DNA of 7,327 nucleotides from DASXMR01 sp036495525 (GCA_036495525.1 DASXMR010000097.1:1-7327), one strand, 5' to 3'. Positions 1-6,350 are shown, counted from the stretch's first letter. Translations and numbers: made by a program. The notes: generated by a model not told the origin, from the letters alone.

Positions 1-2
1 GC

Positions 3-536
3 GTGTTCGCGCTGCGGGCTATACCGCAGGCAATTTCGGCAGGCGCGTTCAACCAGTCGGTGAAGCAGGGTGGCCAGCAGAACGGCCAGGGCGGCCAGCA
101 GGGCGCGGACGGCAACGGCTCTTCGCTGTCCGGCTCGCCGCAGCCGGGCGGTGCTGTCGGCGGCACCGGGCCGGGGTCCGGCCAGGCAAGCTGCAGCCCC
201 TCCCCGCCAGGCCTGAAACCCCCTCCGCCGCAGGTGTCGACCAGCCCGTCGTCGTCAGCTTCGCCGTCCCCGAGTTCGTCCGGCATCTCGCCGAGCACGC
301 CGCCCGGTTCCCCCAGCCCGAGCCAGACCCCGCCGGCCAGTCCGTCGGATACTCCGGCCGGGACACAGGTGAGCCCCAGCACGGGCGCGGCTGGCACGGC
401 AGGCGCGGCGGACCAGACCCCCGCGGCTGGCAGCCAGCAGGCCGCCAGCCAGCCGCACGGCCATGCGGGCACGCAGACCTCGCCGAGCAGGAAGCACAGC
501 CCCAGTCCGTCGCCAACCCACTCGTGCGGCGGCTGA
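3..536 (+). CDS. Unidentified protein, C-terminal Pro/Ser/Thr-rich tail (5' end outside window)
   Basis: The frame is open from the window edge to a TGA at 534-536. A GTG lies at 3-5, but no upstream sequence is available to test it, so the gene probably starts to the left. Third codon positions are strongly G/C, as expected for a real gene here. The first ~20 residues look like the end of a folded part (FALRAIPQAISAGAFNQSVK). A Gln/Gly-rich stretch follows (about residues 22-37), and then about 140 residues dominated by Ser, Pro, Thr, Gly and Ala with repeated SPSP/SPS runs. Two cysteines flank this tail: one in QASCSPSP near residue 63 and one in the last four residues (SCGG). No membrane helix, signal peptide or sorting motif is visible. 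Such tails are common as disordered linkers or cell-wall-spanning stalks in actinobacterial exported proteins and receptor kinases, but the missing N-terminus decides which. Function unknown. It converges on rsmE. Confidence 0.75.
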   Translation: MFALRAIPQAISAGAFNQSVKQGGQQNGQGGQQGADGNGSSLSGSPQPGGAVGGTGPGSGQASCSPSPPGLKPPPPQVSTSPSSSASPSPSSSGISPSTPPGSPSPSQTPPASPSDTPAGTQVSPSTGAAGTAGAADQTPAAGSQQAASQPHGHAGTQTSPSRKHSPSPSPTHSCGG

Positions 537-665
537 CACCAAGTCCCTGGCTGCCGAAGAGCCCCGGCTGCCGCTGTCTGCTGGTCGGCCACGACCGCCG
601 CGAGCAGGTTGAGACCGGCCCGGACGCGCAGCCGATGCTGCCGGTCCCGGCGGTCGGCTGCCGGT

Positions 666-683
666 CAAGCCGACGTCAGCTTG
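666..683. repeat. 18-bp imperfect palindrome
   Basis: The sequence CAAGCCGACGTCAGCTTG is identical to its reverse complement at 16 of 18 positions; only the C/A pair at 671 and 678 breaks the symmetry. The core GACGTC is a perfect 6-bp palindrome. As RNA it would make only a weak hairpin with a tiny loop, so a two-fold protein-binding site is at least as likely as a terminator. It lies between two converging genes, an odd place for an operator. Chance occurrence is possible. Confidence 0.3.
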
Positions 684-726
684 CCTGAGGCGCCAGGGAC
701 GGCTGATGGCTACGCTGATGACCTGG

Positions 727-775
727 CGGCCGCTGCCGGTGCCTGCGGGCGGGGCTCCTGACCGACCTGCGGCCG
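727..775 (-). terminator. Candidate hairpin terminator after rsmE
   Basis: On the minus strand the hairpin begins at the base directly after the rsmE TAA (778-776). The outer arms are a perfect 7-bp match: 769-775 GCGGCCG against 727-733 CGGCCGC. A small 3x2 internal loop follows, then a second stem of 5 bp (761-765 with 736-740) that is fully paired only in the minus-strand RNA, where one pair is G-U. The loop is about 20 nt. There is no U-run, which is usual for GC-rich actinobacterial terminators but weakens the call. It could also stop transcripts of the converging gene. Confidence 0.4.
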
Positions 776-1510
776 TTAGTCCCAGCGGCGACTGCGCTGC
801 AGCACTATGGCCGCGGCGACGGCTCCGGCCGACGACGCCCGCAGCACCGACGGCCCGAGCCGCACACTGACCGCGCCGGCCTGCGCCAGCGTGCTTGCCT
901 CGGCCGGGCTCAGCCCGCCTTCCGGCCCGACGACCAGGATGATGTCACCGCTGCCAGGCAGTGGCACGGCCCCGGCCTGCAACCCGGCCAGCGGGTCGAG
1001 CACGACGGCCAGGCTCGCCCGCCCGGCGAGGGCGGCCACTCCCGGCAGTCTTTCCGGCTCGGCGATCTGCGGGAACCGGGCCCGGCGCGACTGCTTGCCC
1101 GCCTCCCGCGCGGCTGACCGCCAGCGGCCGAGAGCCCGCGCCGCCCGCTCCCCGCGCCACTGCGCGACGCACCGCTCGGCTTGCCACGGCACGATCACGT
1201 CGACCCCGACCTCGGTCATGATCTCGACGGCCAGCTCGCCCCGGTCGCCCTTGGGGATGGCCTGAACGACGACGACCTGCGGGTCGGGCGGCGGCTCGGC
1301 GCGCCGGCTGACGACCGCCAGCTCCAGCCGGCCGGCCCCGGCCGCGGAGACCACGCACTCGGCTACCCGGCCGGCGCCGTCGGTGACATCGGCGCGCTCA
1401 CCAGGCCGCAGCCGGCGCACCGTGGTCGCGTGCCTGCCCTCAGCGCCGTCCAGCACGATGGCGTCGCCTGCCAGGCTGGCAGCGTCGGCCGCGAACAGCG
1501 GTGGTATCAG
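776..1510 (-). CDS. rsmE: 16S rRNA (uracil1498-N3)-methyltransferase RsmE
   Basis: RsmE is a SPOUT-family enzyme that uses S-adenosylmethionine to methylate N3 of U1498 in 16S rRNA, in the decoding region of the 30S subunit. The product here is 244 residues, a normal family length. It has an N-terminal PUA-like RNA-binding part (LDGAEGRHATTVRRLRPGE), the family block QAIPKGDRGELAVEIMTEVG near residue 83, REAGKQSRR near 135, and the C-terminal SPOUT knot with VGPEGG (194-199) and VLRASSAG (222-229). The start is not obvious. The first in-frame ATG/GTG/TTG is a GTG at 1456, which would cut off conserved residues. The frame continues upstream to a CTG at 1510 that gives M-IPPLFAAD, matching the usual M-x-PPLF start of the family, and GAGGAGG lies 5 nt before it (1522-1516). 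I therefore choose CTG. The gene starts 41 nt after dnaJ and is probably the last gene of the hrcA operon. Confidence 0.93.
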   Translation of the reverse strand: MIPPLFAADAASLAGDAIVLDGAEGRHATTVRRLRPGERADVTDGAGRVAECVVSAAGAGRLELAVVSRRAEPPPDPQVVVVQAIPKGDRGELAVEIMTEVGVDVIVPWQAERCVAQWRGERAARALGRWRSAAREAGKQSRRARFPQIAEPERLPGVAALAGRASLAVVLDPLAGLQAGAVPLPGSGDIILVVGPEGGLSPAEASTLAQAGAVSVRLGPSVLRASSAGAVAAAIVLQRSRRWD

Positions 1511-1515
1511 CGCTG

Positions 1516-1522
1516 CCTCCTC
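1516..1522 (-). promoter_or_regulatory. Ribosome binding site deciding the rsmE start
   Basis: GAGGAGG on the minus strand is 5 nt before the CTG at 1510 and is the strongest Shine-Dalgarno match in the dnaJ-rsmE gap. The GTG alternative at 1456 has no comparable purine run in front of it. This site and the family N-terminus together support initiation at CTG. Confidence 0.6.
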
Positions 1523-1551
1523 GCTGCTGGCCAGGTCGGCAGGGAGCGGGC

Positions 1552-2685
1552 TCAGCGGCCGTTGAACGCGTCGCGCAGCCGGGAGAACAGCCCCTGCTGG
1601 CCCGGCGAGAACTTGCCTGGCGGTGCCTCCTCGCCGCGCAGCCTGGCCAGCTCGCGCAGCACCGCCTCCTGGTCCGGCTCCAGCTTCATCGGCGTCTCGA
1701 CCGTCACGTGGATCATCAGGTCGCCGCGGCCGGATGAGTTCAGGTGCGTGGCGCCCTGCCCGTACAGCGGGATGGCCTGGCCGGACTGGGTGCCGGGCCG
1801 GATATCCACGTCGGCCGGGCCGTCCAGGGTCTGGATCTTGAGCGTGGCGCCGAGCGCGGCGGCGACCATCGGGATCGTCACGGTGCAGTGCAGGTCGTCG
1901 CCCTGCCGCTCGAAGATCGCGTGCGGCCGCTGCGCGATCTCCAGGAACAGGTCACCGGCTGGCCCGCCACCTGGCCCGACCTCGCCCTCGCCGGCCAGCT
2001 GAATGTGGGTGCCGTCCTCGACGCCAGCCGGGATCTTCACCTTGAACGTGCGCCTGGTCCTGACCCTGCCGTCCGCGTCGCACTCCGGGCATGGCCGGCG
2101 GATCACGGTGCCGTAACCGCCGCAGCCGGGGCAGGGACGCGAGGTCATCACCTGGCCGAGGAATGAGCGGGTCACCTGGCTGACCTCGCCGCGCCCGTTG
2201 CACACGTCGCAGGTGGTCGGGTGCGTGCCAGGCGCGGTGCCCTCGCCTGAGCAGGTCGGGCACACCACGGCGGTGTCGACGGTCAGCTCGCGGGTGGTGC
2301 CGAACGAGCACTCAGCCAGGTCGAGCTCGACCCTGATGGTCGCGTTGCGGCCGCGCCTGGCCCGGCTGCGCGGCCCGCGCGCGCCGGCCCCGCCACCGAA
2401 GAACGCGTCCATCAGGTCGCTGAACGGGAACCCGGCGCCGCCGAACCCGCCGGCCCCGGCCCCCGCCCCGGCGAACGGGTCGCCGCCCAGGTCGTACATC
2501 TGCCGCTTCTCCGGATCGGAGAGCACCTCGTATGCCTGGGTGATCTCCTTGAACCGCTCCTGGGTGTGCGGGTCCGGGTTGACGTCCGGGTGCAGCTCGC
2601 GGGCAAGCCGCCGGTACGCCTTCTTGATCTCGTCGGCGTCGGCGTCCCGGCGCACGCCGAGGGTGCTGTAGTAATCGGTTGCCAC
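1552..2685 (-). CDS. dnaJ: Type I DnaJ (Hsp40) co-chaperone, hrcA-linked copy
   Basis: DnaJ delivers unfolded clients to DnaK and stimulates its ATPase in the cytoplasm. The 377-residue product has every type I domain. The J-domain (residues 4-66) carries HPD at 32-34. A Gly/Phe-rich linker (67-100) follows. The zinc-binding region has four CxxC pairs, at C142/C145, C159/C162, C185/C188 and C199/C202. The C-terminal client-binding domains contain IPAGVEDGTHIQL and GRGDL. The first three zinc motifs are the full CxxCxGxG, whereas the fourth is CPECDADG and lacks the first glycine. The start is GTG at 2685, giving ATDYYSTLGV, with a G-rich run (AGGGGCGGG) just upstream. The start lies 8 nt after the hrcA stop, so translation is probably coupled. 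Actinobacteria usually carry a second dnaJ in the dnaK operon; the link to hrcA marks this as the DnaJ2-type copy. Confidence 0.97.
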   Translation of the reverse strand: MATDYYSTLGVRRDADADEIKKAYRRLARELHPDVNPDPHTQERFKEITQAYEVLSDPEKRQMYDLGGDPFAGAGAGAGGFGGAGFPFSDLMDAFFGGGAGARGPRSRARRGRNATIRVELDLAECSFGTTRELTVDTAVVCPTCSGEGTAPGTHPTTCDVCNGRGEVSQVTRSFLGQVMTSRPCPGCGGYGTVIRRPCPECDADGRVRTRRTFKVKIPAGVEDGTHIQLAGEGEVGPGGGPAGDLFLEIAQRPHAIFERQGDDLHCTVTIPMVAAALGATLKIQTLDGPADVDIRPGTQSGQAIPLYGQGATHLNSSGRGDLMIHVTVETPMKLEPDQEAVLRELARLRGEEAPPGKFSPGQQGLFSRLRDAFNGR

Positions 2686-2693
2686 GCCCGCCC

Positions 2694-3707
2694 CTACGAT
2701 TCCGCCAGGATCTGGCCTACGTACCGTGCCACCGCGCGTACCGCTCCCATCGCCGTCGGGTAGTCCATCCGCGTCGGGCCAAGAACGCCGAGCTGTGCCA
2801 GCGCCTGGTCGCCCGAGCCGTAGCCGGAGGCGACGACCGAGGTGCTGAGCAGGCCAGGCACATCGTTCTCCGCGCCGATGCGTACCGTCAGCAAGCCGCG
2901 CTCGCCGCTCTCGCCGAGCAGCCGCATGAGCACGACCTGCTCCTCCAGCGCCTCAAGCACCTCGTGCAGGCCCCGGGAGAAGTCAGCCGGGGTGAGGTTC
3001 GACGCACCGCCGACCACCACCCGCTCCTCATGCCGGTCGACCAGAGTCTCCAGGATCACCGAGAACACCGCCGCGGCGTTGGCCCGCTCGCTCGGCATCA
3101 CCCGCTCCGGCAGCCCGGCCACCACCGTGGCCGCGTCAGTCAGCTTGCGGCCGTCCAGGCAGGCGTTCAGCACGGCCCGGAGCTGGGTGATCGACTCGTC
3201 GTCGATCGCGCCTGGCAGATCCACGGCCCGCTGCTCGACCCGGCCGGTGTCGGTGATCAGCACCAGCAGCAGCCGCTTGTCCATCAGCGGCACCAGCTCG
3301 ATGTGCCGCACGGCTGACCGGGTGAGCGAGGGGTACTGCACGACCGCGACCTGCCGGGTCAGCTGGGCCAGCAGCCGCACCGAGCGCATCACGATGTCGT
3401 CGAGGTCGTAGGCGCCAGCCAGGAACGTCTCGATCGCCCGACGCTCGGCCGTCGAGAACGGCTTGACGCCCGACAGCCGGTCCACGAACAGCCGGTAGCC
3501 CTTGTCCGTCGGGATCCGGCCCGCGCTGGTGTGCGGCTGGACGATGAACCCCTGCTCCTCGAGCACCGCCATGTCATTGCGGATGGTAGCGGGTGAAACG
3601 TCCAGGTTGTGCCGGTCTACCAGGGCCTTCGAGCCGACCGGCTCGTTGGTGGAGACGTAGTCCTCCACGATGGCGCGCAGCACCGCCAGCTTCCTGTCGT
3701 CGAGCAC
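2694..3707 (-). CDS. hrcA: Heat-inducible transcription repressor HrcA
   Basis: HrcA is a dimeric repressor that binds CIRCE operators and is released during heat stress, when GroE is occupied by unfolded protein. The product is 337 residues from the chosen start, typical of the family. The N-terminal winged helix-turn-helix shows DRKLAVLRAIVEDYV, then SPATIRND (38-45), and the wing PHTSAGRIPT (58-67) followed by GYR. The middle and C-terminal parts carry the usual GAF-like and insertion domains, ending near GPTRMDYPTAMGAVRAVARYV. A GTG further upstream at 3725 is also open, but it falls inside the CIRCE operator. I choose GTG at 3707 because it gives the family start M-LDDRKL and has GGAGG (3718-3714) 6 nt before it. 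It is followed 8 nt later by dnaJ. The CIRCE site in its own leader implies autoregulation of hrcA-dnaJ-rsmE. Confidence 0.97.
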   Translation of the reverse strand: MLDDRKLAVLRAIVEDYVSTNEPVGSKALVDRHNLDVSPATIRNDMAVLEEQGFIVQPHTSAGRIPTDKGYRLFVDRLSGVKPFSTAERRAIETFLAGAYDLDDIVMRSVRLLAQLTRQVAVVQYPSLTRSAVRHIELVPLMDKRLLLVLITDTGRVEQRAVDLPGAIDDESITQLRAVLNACLDGRKLTDAATVVAGLPERVMPSERANAAAVFSVILETLVDRHEERVVVGGASNLTPADFSRGLHEVLEALEEQVVLMRLLGESGERGLLTVRIGAENDVPGLLSTSVVASGYGSGDQALAQLGVLGPTRMDYPTAMGAVRAVARYVGQILAES

Positions 3708-3718
3708 GCCGCACCTCC

Positions 3719-3745
3719 CTGGCACTCCCGTGACCCGAGTGCCAA
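3719..3745 (-). promoter_or_regulatory. CIRCE operator (HrcA binding site)
   Basis: An inverted repeat with half-sites GGCACTC (3721-3727) and GAGTGCC (3737-3743) is separated by exactly 9 nt. On the minus strand the 9-bp arms read TTGGCACTC and GAGTGCCAG. The CIRCE consensus is TTAGCACTC-N9-GAGTGCTAA, so the spacing and the GCACTC/GAGTGC core match exactly and only outer positions differ. The site directly abuts the hrcA ribosome binding site (3718-3714), so it lies in the leader or at the transcription start, the usual position for autorepression. Confidence 0.93.
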
Positions 3746-3750
3746 GTCTA
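3745..3750 (-). promoter_or_regulatory. Possible -10 element of the hrcA promoter
   Basis: TAGACT on the minus strand fits the actinobacterial TANNNT -10 pattern. It would place the transcription start at about 3738, inside CIRCE. I see no convincing -35 hexamer at 16-19 nt. The position next to the operator is the main support. Confidence 0.3.
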
Positions 3751-3804
3751 TGGCGCTTCGGGCGGTGCGCGGCACTGTCCGCTGTCAGGCCGCGAACCTG
3801 CCGC

Positions 3805-5025
3805 TCAGTCTGTCAGCCCGCGTACAACCGCGTCAGCAAGCAGCCTGCCGCGCCTGGTGAGCACCACCAGGTCGCCGGCCAGCGCCGCGGGCTCAGCCAG
3901 CCCGTCGGCCGCGGCCGTGGCTGCGGCCAGCCGCCCGGCCGGGCTCAGCTGCGCCACCGGGCAGCCGCCGGCCAGCCGGGTCGTGAGCATGATCCGCTCG
4001 GTCTGCCGCTCGTCAGCGGTGAGGATCTCCCGTGCCTGCGCCGGGCTGCGGCCGGCCGTCAGCCGGGAAGCGTAGGCAGCCGGATGCCGCACGTTCCACC
4101 ACCGGGTGCCGCCAACGTGGCTGTGCGCGCCCGGCCCGACGCCCCACCAGTCCCCGCCGGACCAGTACAGCAGGTTGTGCCGGCACCTGGCCGCGTCCCC
4201 GGCCGACCAGTTGGAGATCTCGTACCAGCGCAGCCCGGCCGCGCTGAGCAGCTCGTCGGCGGCCAGGTACCGGTCAGCCATCACGTCGTCGTCAGGTGCC
4301 GCCAGCTCGCCGCGGCGCACCCGGCGGGCCAGCGCGGTCCCGTCTTCGACGGTCAGCGCGTAGGCGGAGATGTGGTCAGGGCCGGCCTCGATCGCGCTGA
4401 TCACCGACGAGCGCCAGTCGGCGGCGCTCTCGCCGGGCGTTCCGTAGATCAGGTCGAGGCTGACGTGGTCGAAGCCGGCCGCCCTGGCCCAGCGTGCGCA
4501 CTGCTGGGGCCGGGCGGGCTGGTGCACCCGGTCCAGCACGGCCAGCACGTGCGGCGCGGCGCTCTGCATGCCGAGCGAGATCCGGGTGACTCCCGCCCCC
4601 CGCAGCCGGTCAAGCGACCGCTGGTCGACCGTCTCCGGGTTGGCCTCGGCGGTCACCTCGGCGCCTGGCGCGAGGCCGAATTCGGCGCCGATCGCCTGCA
4701 GCACTGCGGCGAAGTCAGCCGCCGGCAGCAGTGTGGGCGTGCCGCCGCCGAAGAACACGGTGCTCACCGCCGGCGCGGCGGGCCCCAGCACCTTCCTGGC
4801 CAGCGCGATTTCCGCGATCACCAGGGCGGCGTAGGACTCGCGGGACACGCCGGGACCGAGCTCGGCAGCGGTGTAGGTGTTGAAGTCGCAGTAGCCGCAG
4901 CGGGTCACGCAGAAGGGCACATGCACATACATTCCGAACGCGGCCGTTCCCAGCTGGTCGAGCGCCACGGCGGGCAGTGCCCCGTCCGGTGGCACCGGCA
5001 GGCCGTCAGGCGGCTGGCCGGGCAC
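3805..5025 (-). CDS. hemW: HemW, radical SAM-family haem chaperone
   Basis: HemW belongs to the radical SAM coproporphyrinogen-dehydrogenase-like family. It is known as a haem-binding protein that inserts haem into respiratory enzymes and is not a true HemN. The 406-residue product shows the iron-sulfur motif CVTRCGYC (C39, C43, C46). The residue two after the third cysteine is Phe, where HemN has a fourth cysteine, which is the HemW signature. The SAM-binding GGGTPT is at 93-98, YEISNW at 268-273, and the haem-binding motif HNLLYW at 283-288. The start is GTG at 5025, giving the common actinobacterial N-terminus with LPVPPDGALP; the ribosome binding site is weak. It lies 39 nt after the MOSC gene, and hrcA follows after about 100 nt that contain a separate promoter region, so hemW is probably not the main source of hrcA mRNA. 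Older annotations often call this gene hemN. Confidence 0.96.
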   Translation of the reverse strand: MPGQPPDGLPVPPDGALPAVALDQLGTAAFGMYVHVPFCVTRCGYCDFNTYTAAELGPGVSRESYAALVIAEIALARKVLGPAAPAVSTVFFGGGTPTLLPAADFAAVLQAIGAEFGLAPGAEVTAEANPETVDQRSLDRLRGAGVTRISLGMQSAAPHVLAVLDRVHQPARPQQCARWARAAGFDHVSLDLIYGTPGESAADWRSSVISAIEAGPDHISAYALTVEDGTALARRVRRGELAAPDDDVMADRYLAADELLSAAGLRWYEISNWSAGDAARCRHNLLYWSGGDWWGVGPGAHSHVGGTRWWNVRHPAAYASRLTAGRSPAQAREILTADERQTERIMLTTRLAGGCPVAQLSPAGRLAAATAAADGLAEPAALAGDLVVLTRRGRLLADAVVRGLTD

Positions 5026-5064
5026 GCTCAGCCGGTCCCGTCCGGTGCCGTCAGGAACACCGCG

Positions 5065-5709
5065 CTACGCCCTGGCCGGCGCGAGCACGCGGCGGCCGAT
5101 CTGATCCCATTTGCCGCCGCGGTCGGCCACCTGAAGCACCCGCCGCATCAGTTCCTGGTCGCCGTAGTAGGCGCGCATCGAGTCGGCGACCGAGACCAAA
5201 GGGTCCGGCCGGCCGAGCACCTCGGCGTCGTCGCCGGCCATGACCACGCCGGGAACCAGCACCCGCAGGTAGGCGCCCGGCCGCCCGGCAGCGGCGAAGC
5301 GCCGCACCCAGCTCTCCTCGTCCATCCATGACCGGAACGTCACGCACGGGATGCGCGGCGAGGTGACCTGCACGACCGCGGTGCCGACCCGCCACCGCTC
5401 GCCGATCGCCGCGCCAGTGACGTCCAGTCCGGACGTCGTGAGGTTCTCCCCGAACGCCCCGTTGCGCAGCTCGCGGCCGAGCCGCTCGGTCCACCAGTCG
5501 AGGTCCTCCCGGGCATAGGCATAGACCGCCTGGTCGGGACCGCCGTGGTTTTCCTTGTCGGCACATTCGTCGCCGGCCAGCCCGAGCAGGCCGACCTCGA
5601 CCGGCCCGCCAGCCGGCCGCTTGTCAATCGCCGACCTGGCCGGCTTCCCGCCGATCACGAGGTCGGCCTCCCGCCCGACATTCACTGACACAACCCGCGC
5701 AAGCCCCAT
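5065..5709 (-). CDS. MOSC domain protein, YiiM type
   Basis: MOSC domains are found at the end of molybdenum-cofactor sulfurases and as stand-alone proteins; YiiM-type members are linked to molybdenum-dependent reduction of N-hydroxylated compounds such as 6-hydroxylaminopurine. The 214-residue product has the stand-alone layout: LAGDECADKENHGGPDQAVY (45-63), GAFGENLTTSGLDV (84-97), IGERWRVGTAVVQVTSPR, and the conserved candidate cofactor-ligand cysteine in PRIPCVTF (C122). A YiiM-like helical C-terminal segment follows (VADSMRAYYGDQELMRRVL). The start is ATG at 5709. The only purine-rich sequence is GGGGG directly against the ATG, so a leaderless or weakly initiated message is possible. It diverges from the DUF1707 pair and is 39 nt upstream of hemW, with which it may be cotranscribed. 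The physiological substrate cannot be told from sequence. Confidence 0.92.
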   Translation of the reverse strand: MGLARVVSVNVGREADLVIGGKPARSAIDKRPAGGPVEVGLLGLAGDECADKENHGGPDQAVYAYAREDLDWWTERLGRELRNGAFGENLTTSGLDVTGAAIGERWRVGTAVVQVTSPRIPCVTFRSWMDEESWVRRFAAAGRPGAYLRVLVPGVVMAGDDAEVLGRPDPLVSVADSMRAYYGDQELMRRVLQVADRGGKWDQIGRRVLAPARA

Positions 5710-5857
5710 CCCCCGACGCTATCCGACCAGCGCGCGGCCGGGCGACCAGAAAACCGCCGCCGACCAGCGGAACCCTCCCCGGCAGTCCCGTGCGCCGCGC
5801 AGGCAAGGGGTTTGGCCCCCGGCCGACCGGAGGCGGCACCCGCCCCGCCCTCATACC

Positions 5858-5888
5858 TTGCCAGCGGCCGGTCAAGCCCGGTTAAGCT
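5858..5888 (+). promoter_or_regulatory. Weak promoter candidate for the DUF1707 pair
   Basis: TTGCCA at 5858-5863 resembles a -35 and TAAGCT at 5883-5888 fits the TANNNT -10 pattern, separated by 19 nt, which is slightly long. It would start transcription roughly 20 nt before the GTG at 5916. This is a pattern match only. Confidence 0.3.
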
Positions 5889-5903
5889 GGTGAAGGTCCG
5901 ACA

Positions 5904-5911
5904 GGGGGAGG
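5904..5911 (+). promoter_or_regulatory. Ribosome binding site deciding the first DUF1707 gene start
   Basis: GGGGGAGG ends 4 nt before the GTG at 5916. The alternative start, an ATG at 5964 directly before the conserved domain, has only AGGA two bases upstream. The GTG is therefore preferred. Confidence 0.6.
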
Positions 5912-5915
5912 AACG

Positions 5916-6350
5916 GTGGCCGTGGTACCGGGAGATGGCATCGTCCCGCTGGACCACAGGAACATGCGCTCCTCGTCGGCTGACCGGGAGCGGGCCGTTG
6001 ACGTGCTGAAGGCCGCGTTCGCCGAGGGCCGCCTGGACCAGGAGGAATACACCACCAGGGTTGAGCAGGTGTACACCTCGCGGACTTACGGTGACCTGGC
6101 GACGCTGACCGCTGACCTGCCAGCCGGTCCGCTCGGCACGCTCGAGCAGGCAAGGCAGCTCCCGGCCCAGGCGAAGCCTCCGGCGTCGATGCCGCCGGTG
6201 CGCCGCCGCCGCAGCGGCGGCCTGCCGCTGCCGTTCCTCATTTGCCTGATCGTGGTGCTGGCGACGGCAGCCGGGCACGTATCCGTGGCGCCGGCGGTGA
6301 TCGTGATCGTGCTTTTCGTGATGCTCAACATCTTCCGGTGGTTGAGGTAA
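5916..6350 (+). CDS. DUF1707 domain membrane protein (first of pair)
   Basis: DUF1707 is a short SHOCT-like domain abundant in actinobacteria; its function is unknown. The 144-residue product has a short N-terminal extension, the DUF1707 domain at about 17-69 (MRSSSADRERAVDVLKAAFA, then EGRLDQEEYTTRVEQVY and LATLTADLP), and a Pro/Gln/Ala-rich linker. A positively charged stretch follows (VRRRR at 95-99), then a hydrophobic C-terminus at about 102-139. The latter is most simply two short membrane helices, or a hairpin, around GHVSVAP. The RRRR before the first helix predicts that the DUF1707 domain is cytoplasmic. The start is GTG at 5916, supported by a strong ribosome binding site. It ends with TAA 8 nt before the next gene, a paralogue over the DUF1707 part, so the two form an operon. 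Function not assigned. Confidence 0.92.
   Translation: MAVVPGDGIVPLDHRNMRSSSADRERAVDVLKAAFAEGRLDQEEYTTRVEQVYTSRTYGDLATLTADLPAGPLGTLEQARQLPAQAKPPASMPPVRRRRSGGLPLPFLICLIVVLATAAGHVSVAPAVIVIVLFVMLNIFRWLR

Larger units (their letters stand above)
537..775. other. Convergent intergenic region
   Basis: These 239 bases lie between the end of the Pro/Ser-rich gene and the end of rsmE. I see no gene with a start, ribosome binding site and homology here. The region holds an imperfect palindrome at 666-683 and a two-part hairpin at 727-775, each listed separately. Confidence 0.6.
5710..5915. other. Divergent intergenic region between the MOSC gene and the DUF1707 pair
   Basis: These 206 bases must hold promoters for both directions. 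On the minus strand, GATAGCGT lies 6-13 nt before the MOSC ATG and could be part of a -10 for a leaderless message. On the plus strand a weak promoter candidate is listed separately. I see no coding gene and no strong operator-like repeat. Confidence 0.5.

Noticed and set aside
255..668. Minus-strand open frame opposite the Pro/Ser-rich gene
   Set aside because: Arg/Gly/Ala-rich shadow product without a start signal or homology; the plus frame has the better third-position G/C pattern.
1181..2002. A 273-codon plus-strand open frame
   Set aside because: It is antisense to rsmE and dnaJ, whose conserved motifs explain the sequence fully.
3708..3725. Upstream GTG start for hrcA at 3725
   Set aside because: It lies within the CIRCE operator, lacks a ribosome binding site and adds residues absent from the family; GTG 3707 fits better.
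3670..5331. A 553-codon plus-strand open frame
   Set aside because: It lies antisense to hrcA's start, hemW and the MOSC gene, all of which have clear family motifs. Its product is rich in Arg, Gly, Pro and His with no recognisable domain, as expected for a shadow frame in high-GC DNA.
5807..5818. GGGG...CCCC hairpin in the divergent region
   Set aside because: Only a 4-bp stem with no U-run, and no gene ends there, so a terminator is not supported.
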